Position numbers and translations under genes: made by a program. DNA of 12,363 nucleotides from Silvimonas sp. JCM 19000 (GTDB lineage Bacteria > Pseudomonadota > Gammaproteobacteria > Burkholderiales > Chitinibacteraceae): contig BBFD01000109.1 in NCBI GenBank assembly GCA_001313065.1, forward strand, positions 1-12,363, given 5' to 3'. This document shows, one piece after another, positions 1-7,904 of this stretch; positions within the stretch are counted from its first letter, which is position 1; each line of letters starts with the position of its first letter. The notes beneath the pieces are model-generated. The model did no database searches and was not told where the DNA came from. It was given only the letters and a program-made list of their open reading frames with translations.

Positions 1-15
1 GCCAGCGGAGCCTGG

Positions 16-71
16 CAAACAAAACAGCCCCAAATACAGCGGGTCTTAAACCACTGCCATTTGGGGCTGTT
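16..71 (-). terminator. Rho-independent terminator of the Cys-repeat protein gene
   Basis: A perfect 13-bp inverted repeat, AACAGCCCCAAAT at 23-35 against its complement at 59-71, flanks a 23-nt middle that can itself partly pair. Read on the minus strand, the stem ends in TTTTGTTT (23-16), a typical U-rich tail. It lies 46 nt beyond the stop codon of the minus-strand gene at 118-663 and so most likely ends that transcript. Confidence 0.8.
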
Positions 72-117
72 GTAGGGTAGTCAGGTTGCTGGCTGCGCTA
101 CAGCAGCCCGCACGCCA

Positions 118-663
118 TTACTGGTTGTATTGGGCCTTGGCTTCTTTCACGCAGCTATCCTTTTTTGTCGCCAGCAAATGCATCGCATTTTTTTCCTTGG
201 CCACTTTGTAGTCAGCGTCGTTCTTTTCCTGGTCAGCCTTGGCGGTTGCCTTGTAGCGATCCTTGTTGGCATCGATATCGGCCAGCGACTTATCGCGATC
301 AGCCTTGGCGGTTTGCTTGCAGACGTCCTTGTTGTTACCGGCCAGACCGCCACACTTTTCGTCGGCTACGGCATAGGTCGACTTGGCGCGTTGTTTAGCG
401 GCATCGCTACGGGCCTTGTCGGTGTTCTTGTCTTGGGCGTCGAGGTCAGCGACGGCGATATCGCGGTCGGCCTTGGCTTGTTCCTGGCACACGTCTTTGC
501 CGTTGCCGGACAGCGACTTGCACTGGTCTTTGGCGGCGTCATAGCGTTGGTCGATGGAGTCTTTGCGCGTCTTGTATTCTTCGTGGGTCAGCTTGGCAAA
601 GCTCACAGCCGGAGCAGCGATCAGTGCGGCAGCAATCAGCGACTGGATGGCGTATTTACGCAT
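118..663 (-). CDS. Exported protein with two Cys-X10-Cys repeats
   Basis: 181 residues, intact. The N-terminus MRKYAIQSLIAAALIAAP followed by AVSFA is a Sec signal peptide with an AxA-type cut after VSFA (about residue 23), so the mature protein is probably periplasmic. The rest is highly charged, rich in Lys, Asp and Ala, and predicted helical. Two copies of a unit of about 40 residues follow each other, each with C-X10-C (CKSLSGNGKDVC and CGGLAGNNKDVC) and then KADRD...AD(L/I)DA. A third, degenerate unit carries one Cys near the C-terminus. The paired cysteines probably form a disulfide in each unit. Similar Lys/Ala-rich proteins are common in betaproteobacteria and usually stay hypothetical; function is unknown. 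I chose the ATG at 661-663, not one 14 codons upstream, because AAGGTGAA lies just before it and the signal peptide begins there. Confidence 0.85.
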   Translation of the reverse strand: MRKYAIQSLIAAALIAAPAVSFAKLTHEEYKTRKDSIDQRYDAAKDQCKSLSGNGKDVCQEQAKADRDIAVADLDAQDKNTDKARSDAAKQRAKSTYAVADEKCGGLAGNNKDVCKQTAKADRDKSLADIDANKDRYKATAKADQEKNDADYKVAKEKNAMHLLATKKDSCVKEAKAQYNQ

Positions 664-789
664 ATTGTTCACCTTGTTTTTTTTATTGAAAAGAGTGGCT
701 GGCATTGGCCAGTCCGTGAGATGAACTATACGTAGACGCGTCGATTCGCTAAGTCGTCCTCCGCACTAATACAGGGCAAGACCAGACAT

Positions 790-819
790 AAAAAAAGCGT
801 AGGCCGCAACCTACGCTTT
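790..819 (-). terminator. Rho-independent terminator of the lpxO-like gene
   Basis: AAAGCGTAGG (794-803) and CCTACGCTTT (810-819) form a perfect 10-bp stem with a 6-nt loop. On the minus strand the stem runs into a tract of seven T. It lies 28 nt beyond the stop codon at 848-850, so it closes the lipid A hydroxylase gene. Confidence 0.85.
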
Positions 820-847
820 ATGACTAATGAATATTTGTGGCTGGCGA

Positions 848-1764
848 TTAAAGCCAGTAAATCAAAGCGATTACCGCCACTATCAACGCAATACGCGTGA
901 TTTTATATACGCGCGGATTCCAGCGTTTAAAACGCCGCCGTTGCTGACCCATCAAATCGGCATAGCGGAACAATTTGCTGATCGCGCCCACCTTGTCGCC
1001 GTCCTGATTGGGCGAAGCCGCCTGCGCCACCAGATTGCGCCCGATCCAGCCATTAAACGCCTGCATGATGCGGTTATTCATCGGGCGCTCAAGGTCAGCA
1101 AAGAAAATCAAACGGTCTTTACCGCTCTTGTTTTCTACCCAATGGATATAGGTTTCATCAAACACCACGCCTTCGCCATCGCGCCAGCTATAGCGCTCAC
1201 CGTCCACCGAAATAAAACAGCGATCATCATTCGGCGTAATCAGGCCAGGTGATAACGCAAAGAACCGGCAAAGGGATCGCGGTGCGGATTGAGTTTTCCG
1301 TCTACCGGCAAATAGGCAAACATCGCGGCTTTGATCGACGGCAAATCACGCACCAGCGCCACGGTTCTGGGGCAAAGCTGTTCCGCGCTGGGATGCTGTC
1401 GCCATACCACTTTAAATAAAAAAACGCTTCCAGCCAAATTTAAAAAAAATGAATTGAAACCGGCGTCGTCATTGTGCTGGGCAGCGCGGATTTGCTGGGC
1501 GTTGTGCAAGGCTTCGGCTTCGGCGCGGATGACTTCCCAATGGGCCTGGATCACCTCCAGGTCTTTGAAATAACTGACCGGAATATAGGGCGTGGTCGGC
1601 ACGCGGGAAAACAGATACATCAGCACGTTGACCGGCGCGACAAAGGCCGAGTGATCAAACAATTGCTTGAAGAACTTGTGGCGCTCGCGGCCACGAAAAT
1701 GCACGTACAGCACAGACAATAAAATCGGCACCAGTATCAATGCCTTGAGTAACCATGACCCCAT
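848..1764 (-). CDS. lpxO: LpxO-like lipid A hydroxylase (Asp/Asn beta-hydroxylase family), frame-broken
   Basis: Iron/2-oxoglutarate-dependent dioxygenase of the aspartyl/asparaginyl beta-hydroxylase family. LpxO adds a 2-hydroxyl to a secondary acyl chain of lipid A at the inner membrane. After frame repair it has 304 residues, close to the roughly 300 of LpxO. An N-terminal membrane helix (WLLKALILVPILLSVLYV), the iron-binding motif NPHRDPF (His160, Asp162), the second ligand His in DETYIHWVEN (His207) and a C-terminal hydrophobic helix are all present. Four breaks occur: A8 at 1442-1449 (6 expected, giving NSFFKFGWKRF), A7 at 1418-1424 (5 expected, giving FYLKWYGD), a lost base near 1395, and a lost C near 1246 (restoring YHLGLITPNDDRCF). 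The ATG at 1762-1764 is preferred over a GTG 12 nt upstream. The exact substrate is inferred from overall similarity; other family members act on peptides. Confidence 0.82.
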
Positions 1765-2026
1765 TGCGGACCCCACACCGGGCGCGCAGCACCGCGGTTC
1801 TAGCTATAAAACAGAAAGAGAAACCGCTCGGGTCATCAGCCTGAGCAATCAGCAGTTGATTGCTTATTTGATTGTACCGAACGAAATGATGTGATTTTAA
1901 GCCAGCCACGGCCTGATCACTAGTGCAAAAAGCCTGTACGCCGAAGGACGGGAACCCTGGTCTGCCCGGCGTTTCCCACCTGATGTTGCACCAGCCAGCC
2001 CGGCCTGGTCATTACCGAATCAAACC

Positions 2027-2032
2027 AAGGAG
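2027..2032 (+). promoter_or_regulatory. Ribosome binding site of the GFA gene
   Basis: AAGGAG lies 8 nt before the ATG at 2041. It decides the start, because an in-frame GTG begins inside this motif at 2032 and could not use it. Confidence 0.75.
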
Positions 2033-2040
2033 TGTTTTTT

Positions 2041-2535
2041 ATGCTGCTGGAAGGTTCCTGCCAATGTGGCGCGGTGTCGTTCAAAGTGGAGTCACCGCAT
2101 CCTTATCCCTACCAACGTTGTTATTGCAGCATTTGCCGCAAAACCCAAGGCGGCGGCGGTTATGCCATCAATCTGGGGGCGCTGTACAACACGCTCGATA
2201 TCAAAGGTAAAGCGCATATCAAGATGTATCACGCGCGAGTGCAGAATCCGGAGGACAAGCAGGCGCATATCAGTAGTGGCGAGCGGCATTTTTTTTGTGG
2301 CGAGTGCGGTACCGCGCTGTGGGTGTATGACGCCGAATGGCCCGAGCTGGTGCACCCGTTTGCCTCGGCCATCGATACGCCGCTGCCCAAGCCGCCCGAG
2401 CACGTGCATATGATGCTGGAGTTCAAACCCGACTGGGTGGAGGTGGATTTTATGCCGCGCGACCAGAAGTTTTTGCGCTATTCCACCGAGTCGATTGCCG
2501 AGTTTCATGAGCGGGTGGGGCCAGGCAAGATGTAA
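2041..2535 (+). CDS. GFA-family zinc protein (glutathione-dependent formaldehyde-activating fold)
   Basis: 164 residues, intact, the only larger gene in the window with an unbroken frame. The GFA fold binds zinc through clustered cysteines, all visible here: GSCQCGAV at the N-terminus, CYCSICR around residues 29-35 and FFCGECGT around residue 85. The family is named for Gfa, an enzyme that speeds formation of S-hydroxymethylglutathione from glutathione and formaldehyde. Most members, including this sub-type with the conserved WPELVHPFASAIDTPLP segment, have no proven activity. It stands alone on the plus strand, convergent with the UdgX gene, the two stop codons being 29 nt apart. Its eight-T run (2289-2296) is in frame but gives an extra Phe compared with the FCxxCG spacing I expect. 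Confidence 0.85.
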   Translation: MLLEGSCQCGAVSFKVESPHPYPYQRCYCSICRKTQGGGGYAINLGALYNTLDIKGKAHIKMYHARVQNPEDKQAHISSGERHFFCGECGTALWVYDAEWPELVHPFASAIDTPLPKPPEHVHMMLEFKPDWVEVDFMPRDQKFLRYSTESIAEFHERVGPGKM

Positions 2536-2564
2536 TGCATGCGGCGCTGGCGCTGGCGTAAGGG

Positions 2565-3992
2565 TCAGACCAGCGCCTTGAGCGCCGCCGCTGCCTGGCG
2601 CAGGTCAGCCACAAACTGCGCGTATTCCGCCGCTTTGGCCGCCGGGTCGGGCAGGCGCAGCAAGTACGACGGATGCACCGTCACCCAGACCTTGCGGCCG
2701 TCTTCCAGCGCGGTCCATTGCCCGCGATATTGTTTGAGCGTGGCACCATGCCCCAGCAGCGCTTGCGCGGCCGTGGTTCCCAAAGCCACCAGCAGCTCCG
2801 GCTTTACTGTAGCGATCTCGCTGTCCAGCCAATGTTGGCAGGCCGCCATTTCGCGTAATCCCGGTTTGCTGTGGATACGCCGTTTGCCGCGTAATTCAAA
2901 TTTGAAATGCTTGACCGCATTGGTCACATACAGACTGCCCCGATCCAGCCCGGCTTCGTCCAGCGCGCGGTCGAGCAATTGTCCGGCCGGGCCGACAAAA
3001 GGCTGGCCGGCCAGATCTTCTTGATCGCCCGGTTGTTCGCCCACCAACATCAAGCGCGCCTTGGCATTCCCGGCACCAAACACCGTTTGTGTGGCGGGTT
3101 GCCACAGCGGGCAATCCTTGCAGTGCGCGGCTTGCTGGCGCAATTGGTCCAGCGTGCCGCTGTTGATCATGGGGGCTGCGGCCGGAGTCAGCTTGCGATG
3201 TTTGCGCGGATCGGTCGCGGCGTGGTCGACCATGCTTTGTGTGCGCGCCGCGGCACTGTTAATCAACGGCTGGATCAGCGTGGCCTCCGGCAGATTGCGC
3301 CAGTATTTGCGCGGCATCTCTGATTGCATCATCGCCACCTTTAGCCGGGCGGGATTAAAGATGCTCGCGTAATAAGTGCGCCATAAATCTTCGTTGGCGT
3401 CTTCGGCCGGTACGTCCGCTTTCTGGGCGCCGGGCAGCTCGTGTAATTGCTGGCCGTCCCAATGCACGCTGGTTTCTGGCGTCAGTATGCTCCAGTCCAT
3501 ATTGCAAAACGCCGCGTAAAGAAGGGCGCGGTCGCCATCACGATATGGTGGGTGGGTTCAAACCACGCCATAAAGCGCTCGCCCGCCGCGGTATCGATCT
3601 GGCGAAAGCGGACAAAGGCTTTCATCTTGTGCATATCGCGCTGCACGGCCTTGGCCATGCCATGCGCGCGCACCACGTCGGGGTCGACGGCAATATCCAG
3701 CAATTGCGGTTGCTGGCGCAGGCGCCACAGCAAGCGGTACAAAAAAAACGCAAAGCGATCGGCATCGGCATGCAGCGCCACGCGTTGGCATAGCTGCATA
3801 AACGTGCGCGACACCGAAAAACTGCGGCGGATCGATAATCTCGTGCTGCAGCGGATCATCAGCAAACAAGCCACCATTGCTGCCGATGCACCACGCCACG
3901 TGCTCGGGCGCGACGCCATCAATGGCCATCTGCCGGGCTGCGGCGCGCCAGCCGGCAAAGTCGGTTTCATGCGCAAGGGTGACGATACGCAT
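2565..3992 (-). CDS. DUF4130-UdgX fusion, uracil-DNA binding protein, frame-broken
   Basis: About 475 residues after repair. Residues 1 to about 250 are DUF4130, the domain regularly linked to this radical SAM family; it contains LYRLLWRL and TAPFFTRRFANMDWSI. The C-terminal half is an UdgX-type uracil-DNA glycosylase: CKDCPLW (Fe-S ligands), GEQPGDQED (residues 318-326, uracil pocket), KRRIHS with His374, and HPSYLLR with His440. In studied UdgX proteins the His of the RRIH loop attacks the deoxyribose after uracil release and leaves the protein covalently bound to DNA. Here the third cluster position seems to be His (VKHFKF) where family 4 UDGs have Cys. Breaks: five A at 3817-3821 (4 expected) and a lost T near 3503. 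Eight A at 3741-3748 are in frame but add a residue to FAFLYRLL. The start is 5 nt after the stop of the radical SAM gene, so the two are co-transcribed. Confidence 0.85.
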
Positions 3993-3997
3993 GGCGC

Positions 3998-5235
3998 TTA
4001 GCCAAACAGATCGGGCTGGACCGGCGGTGTACGCAATTGCGCGGCCAGGCTGGCGCCGTCCAGCGTTGCGCCTGGGCTGTGGCCCGGCAGCGTTATAAAG
4101 GGCAGGATTTTTTTTGAGCGGTACGTGCAAACGCCCCAGATCATCGCTGCGTAAAGCGCGAACCCGGCGCGTGCTAAGAATGCGCTCCACCGCCTTGCTG
4201 CCCAGGCCCGGCACGCGCAACAGCATTTCGCGCGGCGCTTTATTCAGATCAACCGGAAAGCGCTCGCGATGGCGTAGCGCCCACGCCAGCTTGGGGTCCA
4301 TATCAAGATCCAGCATGCCCGCTTTCGGATCGACAATTTCGTCGGCGCTAAAGCCATAAAAGCGCATCAACCAGTCGGCCTGATACAAGCGGTGTTCGCG
4401 CACCAGCGGCGGGGCCTTGAGCGGCAGGGCTTTGCTGGCGTCCGGAATGGGGCTGAAGGCGGAGTAATACACCCGGCGCAAACGGTAATTGCCATACAGA
4501 TTGGCGCTGGTGGCCAGGATGGCCTGGTCATTGGTGGCATCGGCACCCACGATCATTTGCGTGCTTTGCCCGCCCGGGGCAAAGCGCAACGGTTTGCGTG
4601 CAGCCGGATTGGCGCGGCTTTCGCGGCTTTCGTCGATACGCCAACGCAAGCGCCCCATCGAGCGCCGGATTGCGCGGGCGTCTTTTTTTTCGGGCGCCAG
4701 ATCGCTCAGGCTTTGCTCGGTGGGCAATTCGATATTGATGCTGAGCCGATCAGCATAGCGGCCGGCTTCGGCCAGCAATTCTTCGCTGGCATCGGGTATG
4801 GTCTTGAGGTGGATGTAGCCGCGGAAATCGTGTTCTTCGCGCAGCACTTTGGCCACGCGCACTACTTGTTCCATCGTGTAATCGGCGCTGCGGATAATGC
4901 CGGAGCTTAAAAAAACAAGCCTTCGATGTAATTACGTTTGTAGAAATCGAGCGTGAGCTTGACCACTTCTTCCACGCTAAACCGCGCGCGTTGCACATTG
5001 CTGGACACCCGATTTACGCAATACAGGCAGTCGTACATGCAGTAATTGGTCAGCAGGATTTTAAGCAAAGAAATGCAACGGCCATCGGGCGCGTAGCTAT
5101 GGCAGATGCCCATGCCTTCGGTACTGCCACGCCACGGCCGTCTTTGGAATCGCGCTTGTCGCTGCCACTGGACGAACAGGAGGCATCATATTTGGCGGCG
5201 TCCGCCAGGACCTGCAATTTGATCTGGAAATCCAT
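3998..5235 (-). CDS. Radical SAM protein linked to UdgX (putative DNA modification/repair), frame-broken
   Basis: About 411 residues after repair. It matches the family described as a putative DNA modification/repair radical SAM protein that travels with UDG-fold and DUF4130 partners. Visible signs are MGICHSYAPDGRCISLLK, the cluster motif CMYDCLYC (CX3CX2C, Cys66, Cys70, Cys73), GYIHLKTIP, RLSINIELPTE, GQSTQMIVGA, and a helix-hairpin-helix (LLRVPGLGSKAVERIL, about residues 335-355) of the kind that binds DNA. It ends in PVQPDLFG and stop. The reaction is unknown; cluster plus HhH suggest radical chemistry on DNA. Breaks: T8 at 4108-4115 (7 expected, giving VPLKKILPFI), A7 at 4909-4915 (5 expected, giving EGLFLSSGII) and a lost C near 5127 (giving GSTEGMGICHS). 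T8 at 4683-4690 is in frame but makes LAPEKKD where I expect LAPEKD. First gene of the operon. Confidence 0.85.
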
Positions 5236-5268
5236 GTTGCTGCCTGCGGGGTGAGCAAAAGGAAAGCC

Positions 5269-5297
5269 ATTTTAGTGAACGATCGTTCTATTATCAA
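5269..5297 (-). promoter_or_regulatory. Promoter of the radical SAM-UdgX operon
   Basis: On the minus strand TTGATA (5297-5292) and TAAAAT (5274-5269) each match the sigma-70 consensus at five of six positions and are exactly 17 nt apart. Transcription would begin near 5262, about 27 nt before the radical SAM start at 5235. This is the best promoter match I found in the window. Confidence 0.65.
5277..5288. promoter_or_regulatory. Palindromic operator inside the promoter spacer
   Basis: GAACGATCGTTC is a perfect 12-bp palindrome lying wholly between the -35 and -10 boxes of the operon promoter. A protein bound here would block RNA polymerase, so a repressor is the natural reading. Its GAAC-N4-GTTC form recalls LexA boxes of Gram-positive bacteria and also many TetR-family operators. 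It is not the CTGT-N8-ACAG LexA box usual in beta- and gammaproteobacteria. The regulator is not encoded in this window. Confidence 0.55.
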
Positions 5298-5346
5298 AAT
5301 TGGCCGACGCACGTCAGGGTGAAGGCAGCGCAGTGCCTGCGCACGC

Positions 5347-6444
5347 TCAATGGTCGGGAATCTCGTCGATGCTGCGCGGCTCGGTGGGCGCGCGGCCGTT
5401 CATTTCGCGACGGTACTGTGCCGACATCTGATAAGCCCGTTTGCGCGCGCGCATGATCTGGCCCAGCGGCCGATGCGCTTGCAAACCATGCCACGGGCTA
5501 AAGCTGATGACGTCCTGCGTCCATGCAACGCGCGCTGGATTAAAACTGTTCTGCCGCGCAAAGCGCAGCTCGGCCACGCTATGCCACGGGCTTTGCTCCT
5601 CCGGCAGATGACCGAGGCGTCTTCTACCGGCATGATGGCCAGATCGCTACACAGCTGGACTTGCACCTCATACACCAGCTCATGCTCAGCACAGAACGCA
5701 GCCACGGCATCGCGCAGGGCCGACGGATGATCATGCATATTCAGCGCCTTGCCATGCAGCGCCTGCATCTCGGGCGTGGCCGGCACCACGCGTAATTTGG
5801 CCACGTATTCGCCATAGCGGATTGCTGCATGGTGGAAAACCATTCGCCCAGAATATGGGTTTCTGGATGGCCAAACGATGCCAGCGTGCTGCTGTCCTGG
5901 CCGATCGCATGCAGCAGGGCGTTGGTGCCGCGCGCGGTGGTCGAGACGGCTTGTTTGAGCGCGTCCGGATCGTTGGCGTGTTTTTTTTCCAGCAACTGCA
6001 TTTGCTTGAGAAACTCCGCCGCCGTGCTGACCGAAAACGCCAGCCGTTGACCATGACAAAATCTTGCGTCGACTCCCCCTCATGGCCGTCGAGTTTGGCG
6101 CCGGGCACGCCCAGAATCTTCAGAGCCAGACCGCGCGGGGTAGAAATGCTGTCGGCGAGAATATCGCCGGGCGTTGTTGAATACCGCGCCAGCACGGAAA
6201 AGACGCCCGGTACGGCAAACACGCCTTGTGCCAGATGGCGCGGCAGATCATTGCGCACCACCAACTCGCCTTTGAGCACGCCATGCGTCTTGGCATGCAC
6301 GCTGCGTACGGCATGCTGGTAGCGCTCGAACATGATGGTGCTGATGTGATGCATGCTGGCGGCAATGGACTGGAAGGTTTGCTCCTCGTCCGGAGCGATC
6401 TGTTCCACGCTGGCATCAAACAACACATAGCGAGTGGTCATCAT
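5347..6444 (-). CDS. Catalase-like heme protein, frame-broken
   Basis: About 366 residues after repair, shorter than classic monofunctional catalases (about 480 or more) and like the minimal catalase-fold family of y4iL/SrpA-type proteins. Such proteins bind heme; peroxidase or catalase activity is possible but not shown for most. Visible motifs are SVHAKTHGVLKGEL with the distal His candidate (His50), RYSTTPGDI, STPRGLALKI, TQDFVMVNG, HPETHILGEWF, VQLCSDLAIMPVEDASV, FSPWHGLQAHRPLG and a C-terminal RARKRAYQ holding a candidate proximal Tyr. Breaks: a lost base near 6043 (giving NGLAFSVSTAAEFL), an A-run one too short at 5836-5839 (giving EWFFHHAAIRYGEY), and a lost C near 5605 (giving SVIWPEEQSPWHS). 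Two adjacent ATG codons (6444 and 6441) could both serve. It is divergent from the SDR gene across 169 nt, so a shared regulator is possible. Confidence 0.8.
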
Positions 6445-6602
6445 TTGCGCTTCCGATCATCAATAATGGATAGCGTCGATTGTGCGAGGCGAGCCTGGCA
6501 TTGCGTATAAGCCGTCCCGCTTGCGTAGGTAGGAAAGCCGGGCTGCGCTGTCAGTGGGCCGCCCACAATATTGCGTTTCTGTGCTGTTCAACTTTTTTTT
6601 CC

Positions 6603-6607
6603 AGGAG
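6603..6607 (+). promoter_or_regulatory. Ribosome binding site of the SDR gene
   Basis: AGGAG lies 6 nt before the ATG at 6614. A run of eight T (6593-6600) lies just upstream in the leader and may be over-long like other runs in this window. Confidence 0.7.
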
Positions 6608-6613
6608 TACACG

Positions 6614-7415
6614 ATGCAGATTGATCTGACAGGCAAGACCGCGTTGGTGACGGGTTCGACCACGGGCATAGGCTATGCCATCGCAGCCGGACTGGCGCAG
6701 TCGGGCGCGGCCGTCGTTATTATCGGGCGCGATGAAAGCCGCGTGGTCGCCAGCGGGCAAACACTGCGGGAGTTGGCACCCGCGGGGGCGTCGATTTCTG
6801 GCGTGGCCGCCGATCTGGGCACGGCGGAAGGCTGCGCGGCGCTGATCGCTGCAGTGCCCAAGGTGGACATCCTGGTCAATAACGTCGGCATTTTCGGGCT
6901 CAAGCCGTTTTTTTTGAAATTGATGATGCCGAATGGCAACGTTTCTACGACGTGAACGTGATGTCAGGCGTGCGGCTGTCGCGGCATTACCTGCAGCCGA
7001 TGCTGCAACAGGGCTGGGGCCGGGTGATTTTTTTCTGTCGTCCGAATCGGGCGTCAACATCCCGGACGATATGCTGCATTACGGCTTTACCAAAACGGCC
7101 ATGCTGGCGATTTCACGCGGCCTGGCCAAACTGGCGCGCGGCAGCGGCGTGACCGTTAATGCGGTGCTGCCCGGCCCGACCTTGTCGGAAGGCGTGAGCA
7201 ATATGTTGTCGGATGAGGTGGCGCGCAGTGGTCGTAGTGTTGAGGCAGTGGCCAAAGAGTTTGTGCAAACGCAACGCCCCAGCTCCATCATCCAGCGCGC
7301 CGCCACTACCGAAGAAGTGGCGAACATGGTGGTTTATGCGTGCTCGCTGCAGGCTTCGGCCACCACCGGCGCCGCTTTGCGCGTCGATGGCGGGGTGGTC
7401 GAGTCCATCATCTAA
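6614..7415 (+). CDS. SDR-family NAD(P)-dependent oxidoreductase, frame-broken
   Basis: About 265 residues after repair, a classical short-chain dehydrogenase/reductase. Seen in order: the cofactor motif TGSTTGIG (residues 13-20), an Arg after the second strand (IIGRDES) that suggests NADPH, NNVG in place of the usual NNAG, the catalytic Ser in FLSSESG (141-142), and Tyr155-X3-Lys159 in HYGFTKTAM. It ends with PGPTLSEGV and [12 protein letters not shown], usual for the family. The substrate cannot be read from the sequence. Two breaks, both in T-runs: T8 at 6908-6915 (6 expected, giving [17 protein letters not shown]) and T7 at 7028-7034 (5 expected, giving RVIFLSSES). It is monocistronic, with a strong terminator 52 nt after the stop, and divergent from the catalase-like gene. 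Confidence 0.88.
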
Positions 7416-7466
7416 GCACGCTTGATCCGGCGACGGCCCGCGTCGCCGCGCCGTGGTGTCTGCAGG

Positions 7467-7506
7467 TTCGCCCCGTACGGTTATGCCGACGGGGCGAATT
7501 TTTTTT
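7467..7506 (+). terminator. Rho-independent terminator of the SDR gene
   Basis: TTCGCCCCGT (7467-7476) pairs perfectly with ACGGGGCGAA (7489-7498), and an inner CGG/CCG extends the hairpin. Eight T (7499-7506) follow directly. Very strong. Confidence 0.9.
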
Positions 7507-7541
7507 GTATCCGCCATGCGCTGGTTTTGTATCTGGTGTGT

Positions 7542-7551
7542 AAACCGGTTT
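7542..7551. promoter_or_regulatory. Distal AAACCGGTTT palindrome
   Basis: A perfect 10-bp palindrome with a central CG step, the shape typical of LacI/GalR-family operators. The same 10-mer recurs at 7786-7795, 244 bp away, in the amylase upstream region. A pair at this distance would allow a repressor tetramer to loop the DNA. Confidence 0.45.
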
Positions 7552-7783
7552 GAACGTCCTCTGTAGTTTTGTTTCGGCTATTACGCGCTAGCGCACCGCC
7601 CATCGGTTGTACACGTGTTGAACCCGCGGGCTGAACCGCGCATTTTACCGCCGTTTTAAACGCCTGCAGCCCAAGGCCTGCCTGAGTCAGCGCCCGTTTC
7701 AGCACACGGTGATGTAGGCAGGATGTGGCTTTTTTTGTGTAGTTGAATACGCGCTGTTTCATGGCATAGGCTACGCTGCGAAT

Positions 7784-7797
7784 CCAAACCGGTTTGG
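7784..7797. promoter_or_regulatory. Proximal CCAAACCGGTTTGG palindrome, likely LacI-family operator
   Basis: A perfect 14-bp palindrome 107 nt before the amylase start, with the central CG typical of LacI-family sites. Its core equals the 7542 site. A maltose or starch-responsive LacI-type repressor is the simplest reading; no regulator gene lies in the window. Confidence 0.55.
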
Positions 7798-7904
7798 CGA
7801 CGACCAGAACGGCGGATTTTTGCGGGGCTTTATGGAGAGGCCCTTTGATTCCAGCAAACAGCAAGGGCGCATGCCGCCAGCAACAAAAAAGGAATGAGCA
7901 AAAA

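Larger units (their letters stand above)
7507..7904. other. Control region upstream of the amylase, no gene seen
   Basis: Nearly 400 nt lie between the SDR terminator and the amylase start. Apart from the two palindromes at 7542 and 7784 I see no convincing coding sequence on either strand. The minus-strand open frame here lacks recognisable motifs and a ribosome binding site. A weak TTGAAT at 7743-7748 with CATAGG at 7765-7770 could be an amylase promoter just ahead of the second palindrome, but the -10 match is poor. Confidence 0.4.

Noticed and set aside
130..735. Long plus-strand open frame opposite the Cys-repeat protein
   Set aside because: It is the antisense of a Lys/Asp/Ala-rich gene, giving an artificial Val/Leu-rich protein. 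The minus-strand gene has a signal peptide, ribosome binding site and terminator.
1845..1863. 7-bp hairpin GCAATCA/TGATTGC between lpxO and the GFA gene
   Set aside because: Weak stem without a clear T tract, lying between divergent genes where no transcript needs to end.
2543..2577. GC-rich hairpin between the convergent GFA and UdgX stop codons
   Set aside because: GGCGCTGG can pair with CCAGCGCC, but no T tract follows on either strand and part of it is coding, so I do not call a terminator.
5328..5342. GCGCAG/CTGCGC mini-hairpin after the catalase-like gene
   Set aside because: Six base pairs with a 3-nt loop and no T tract; at most a weak structure.
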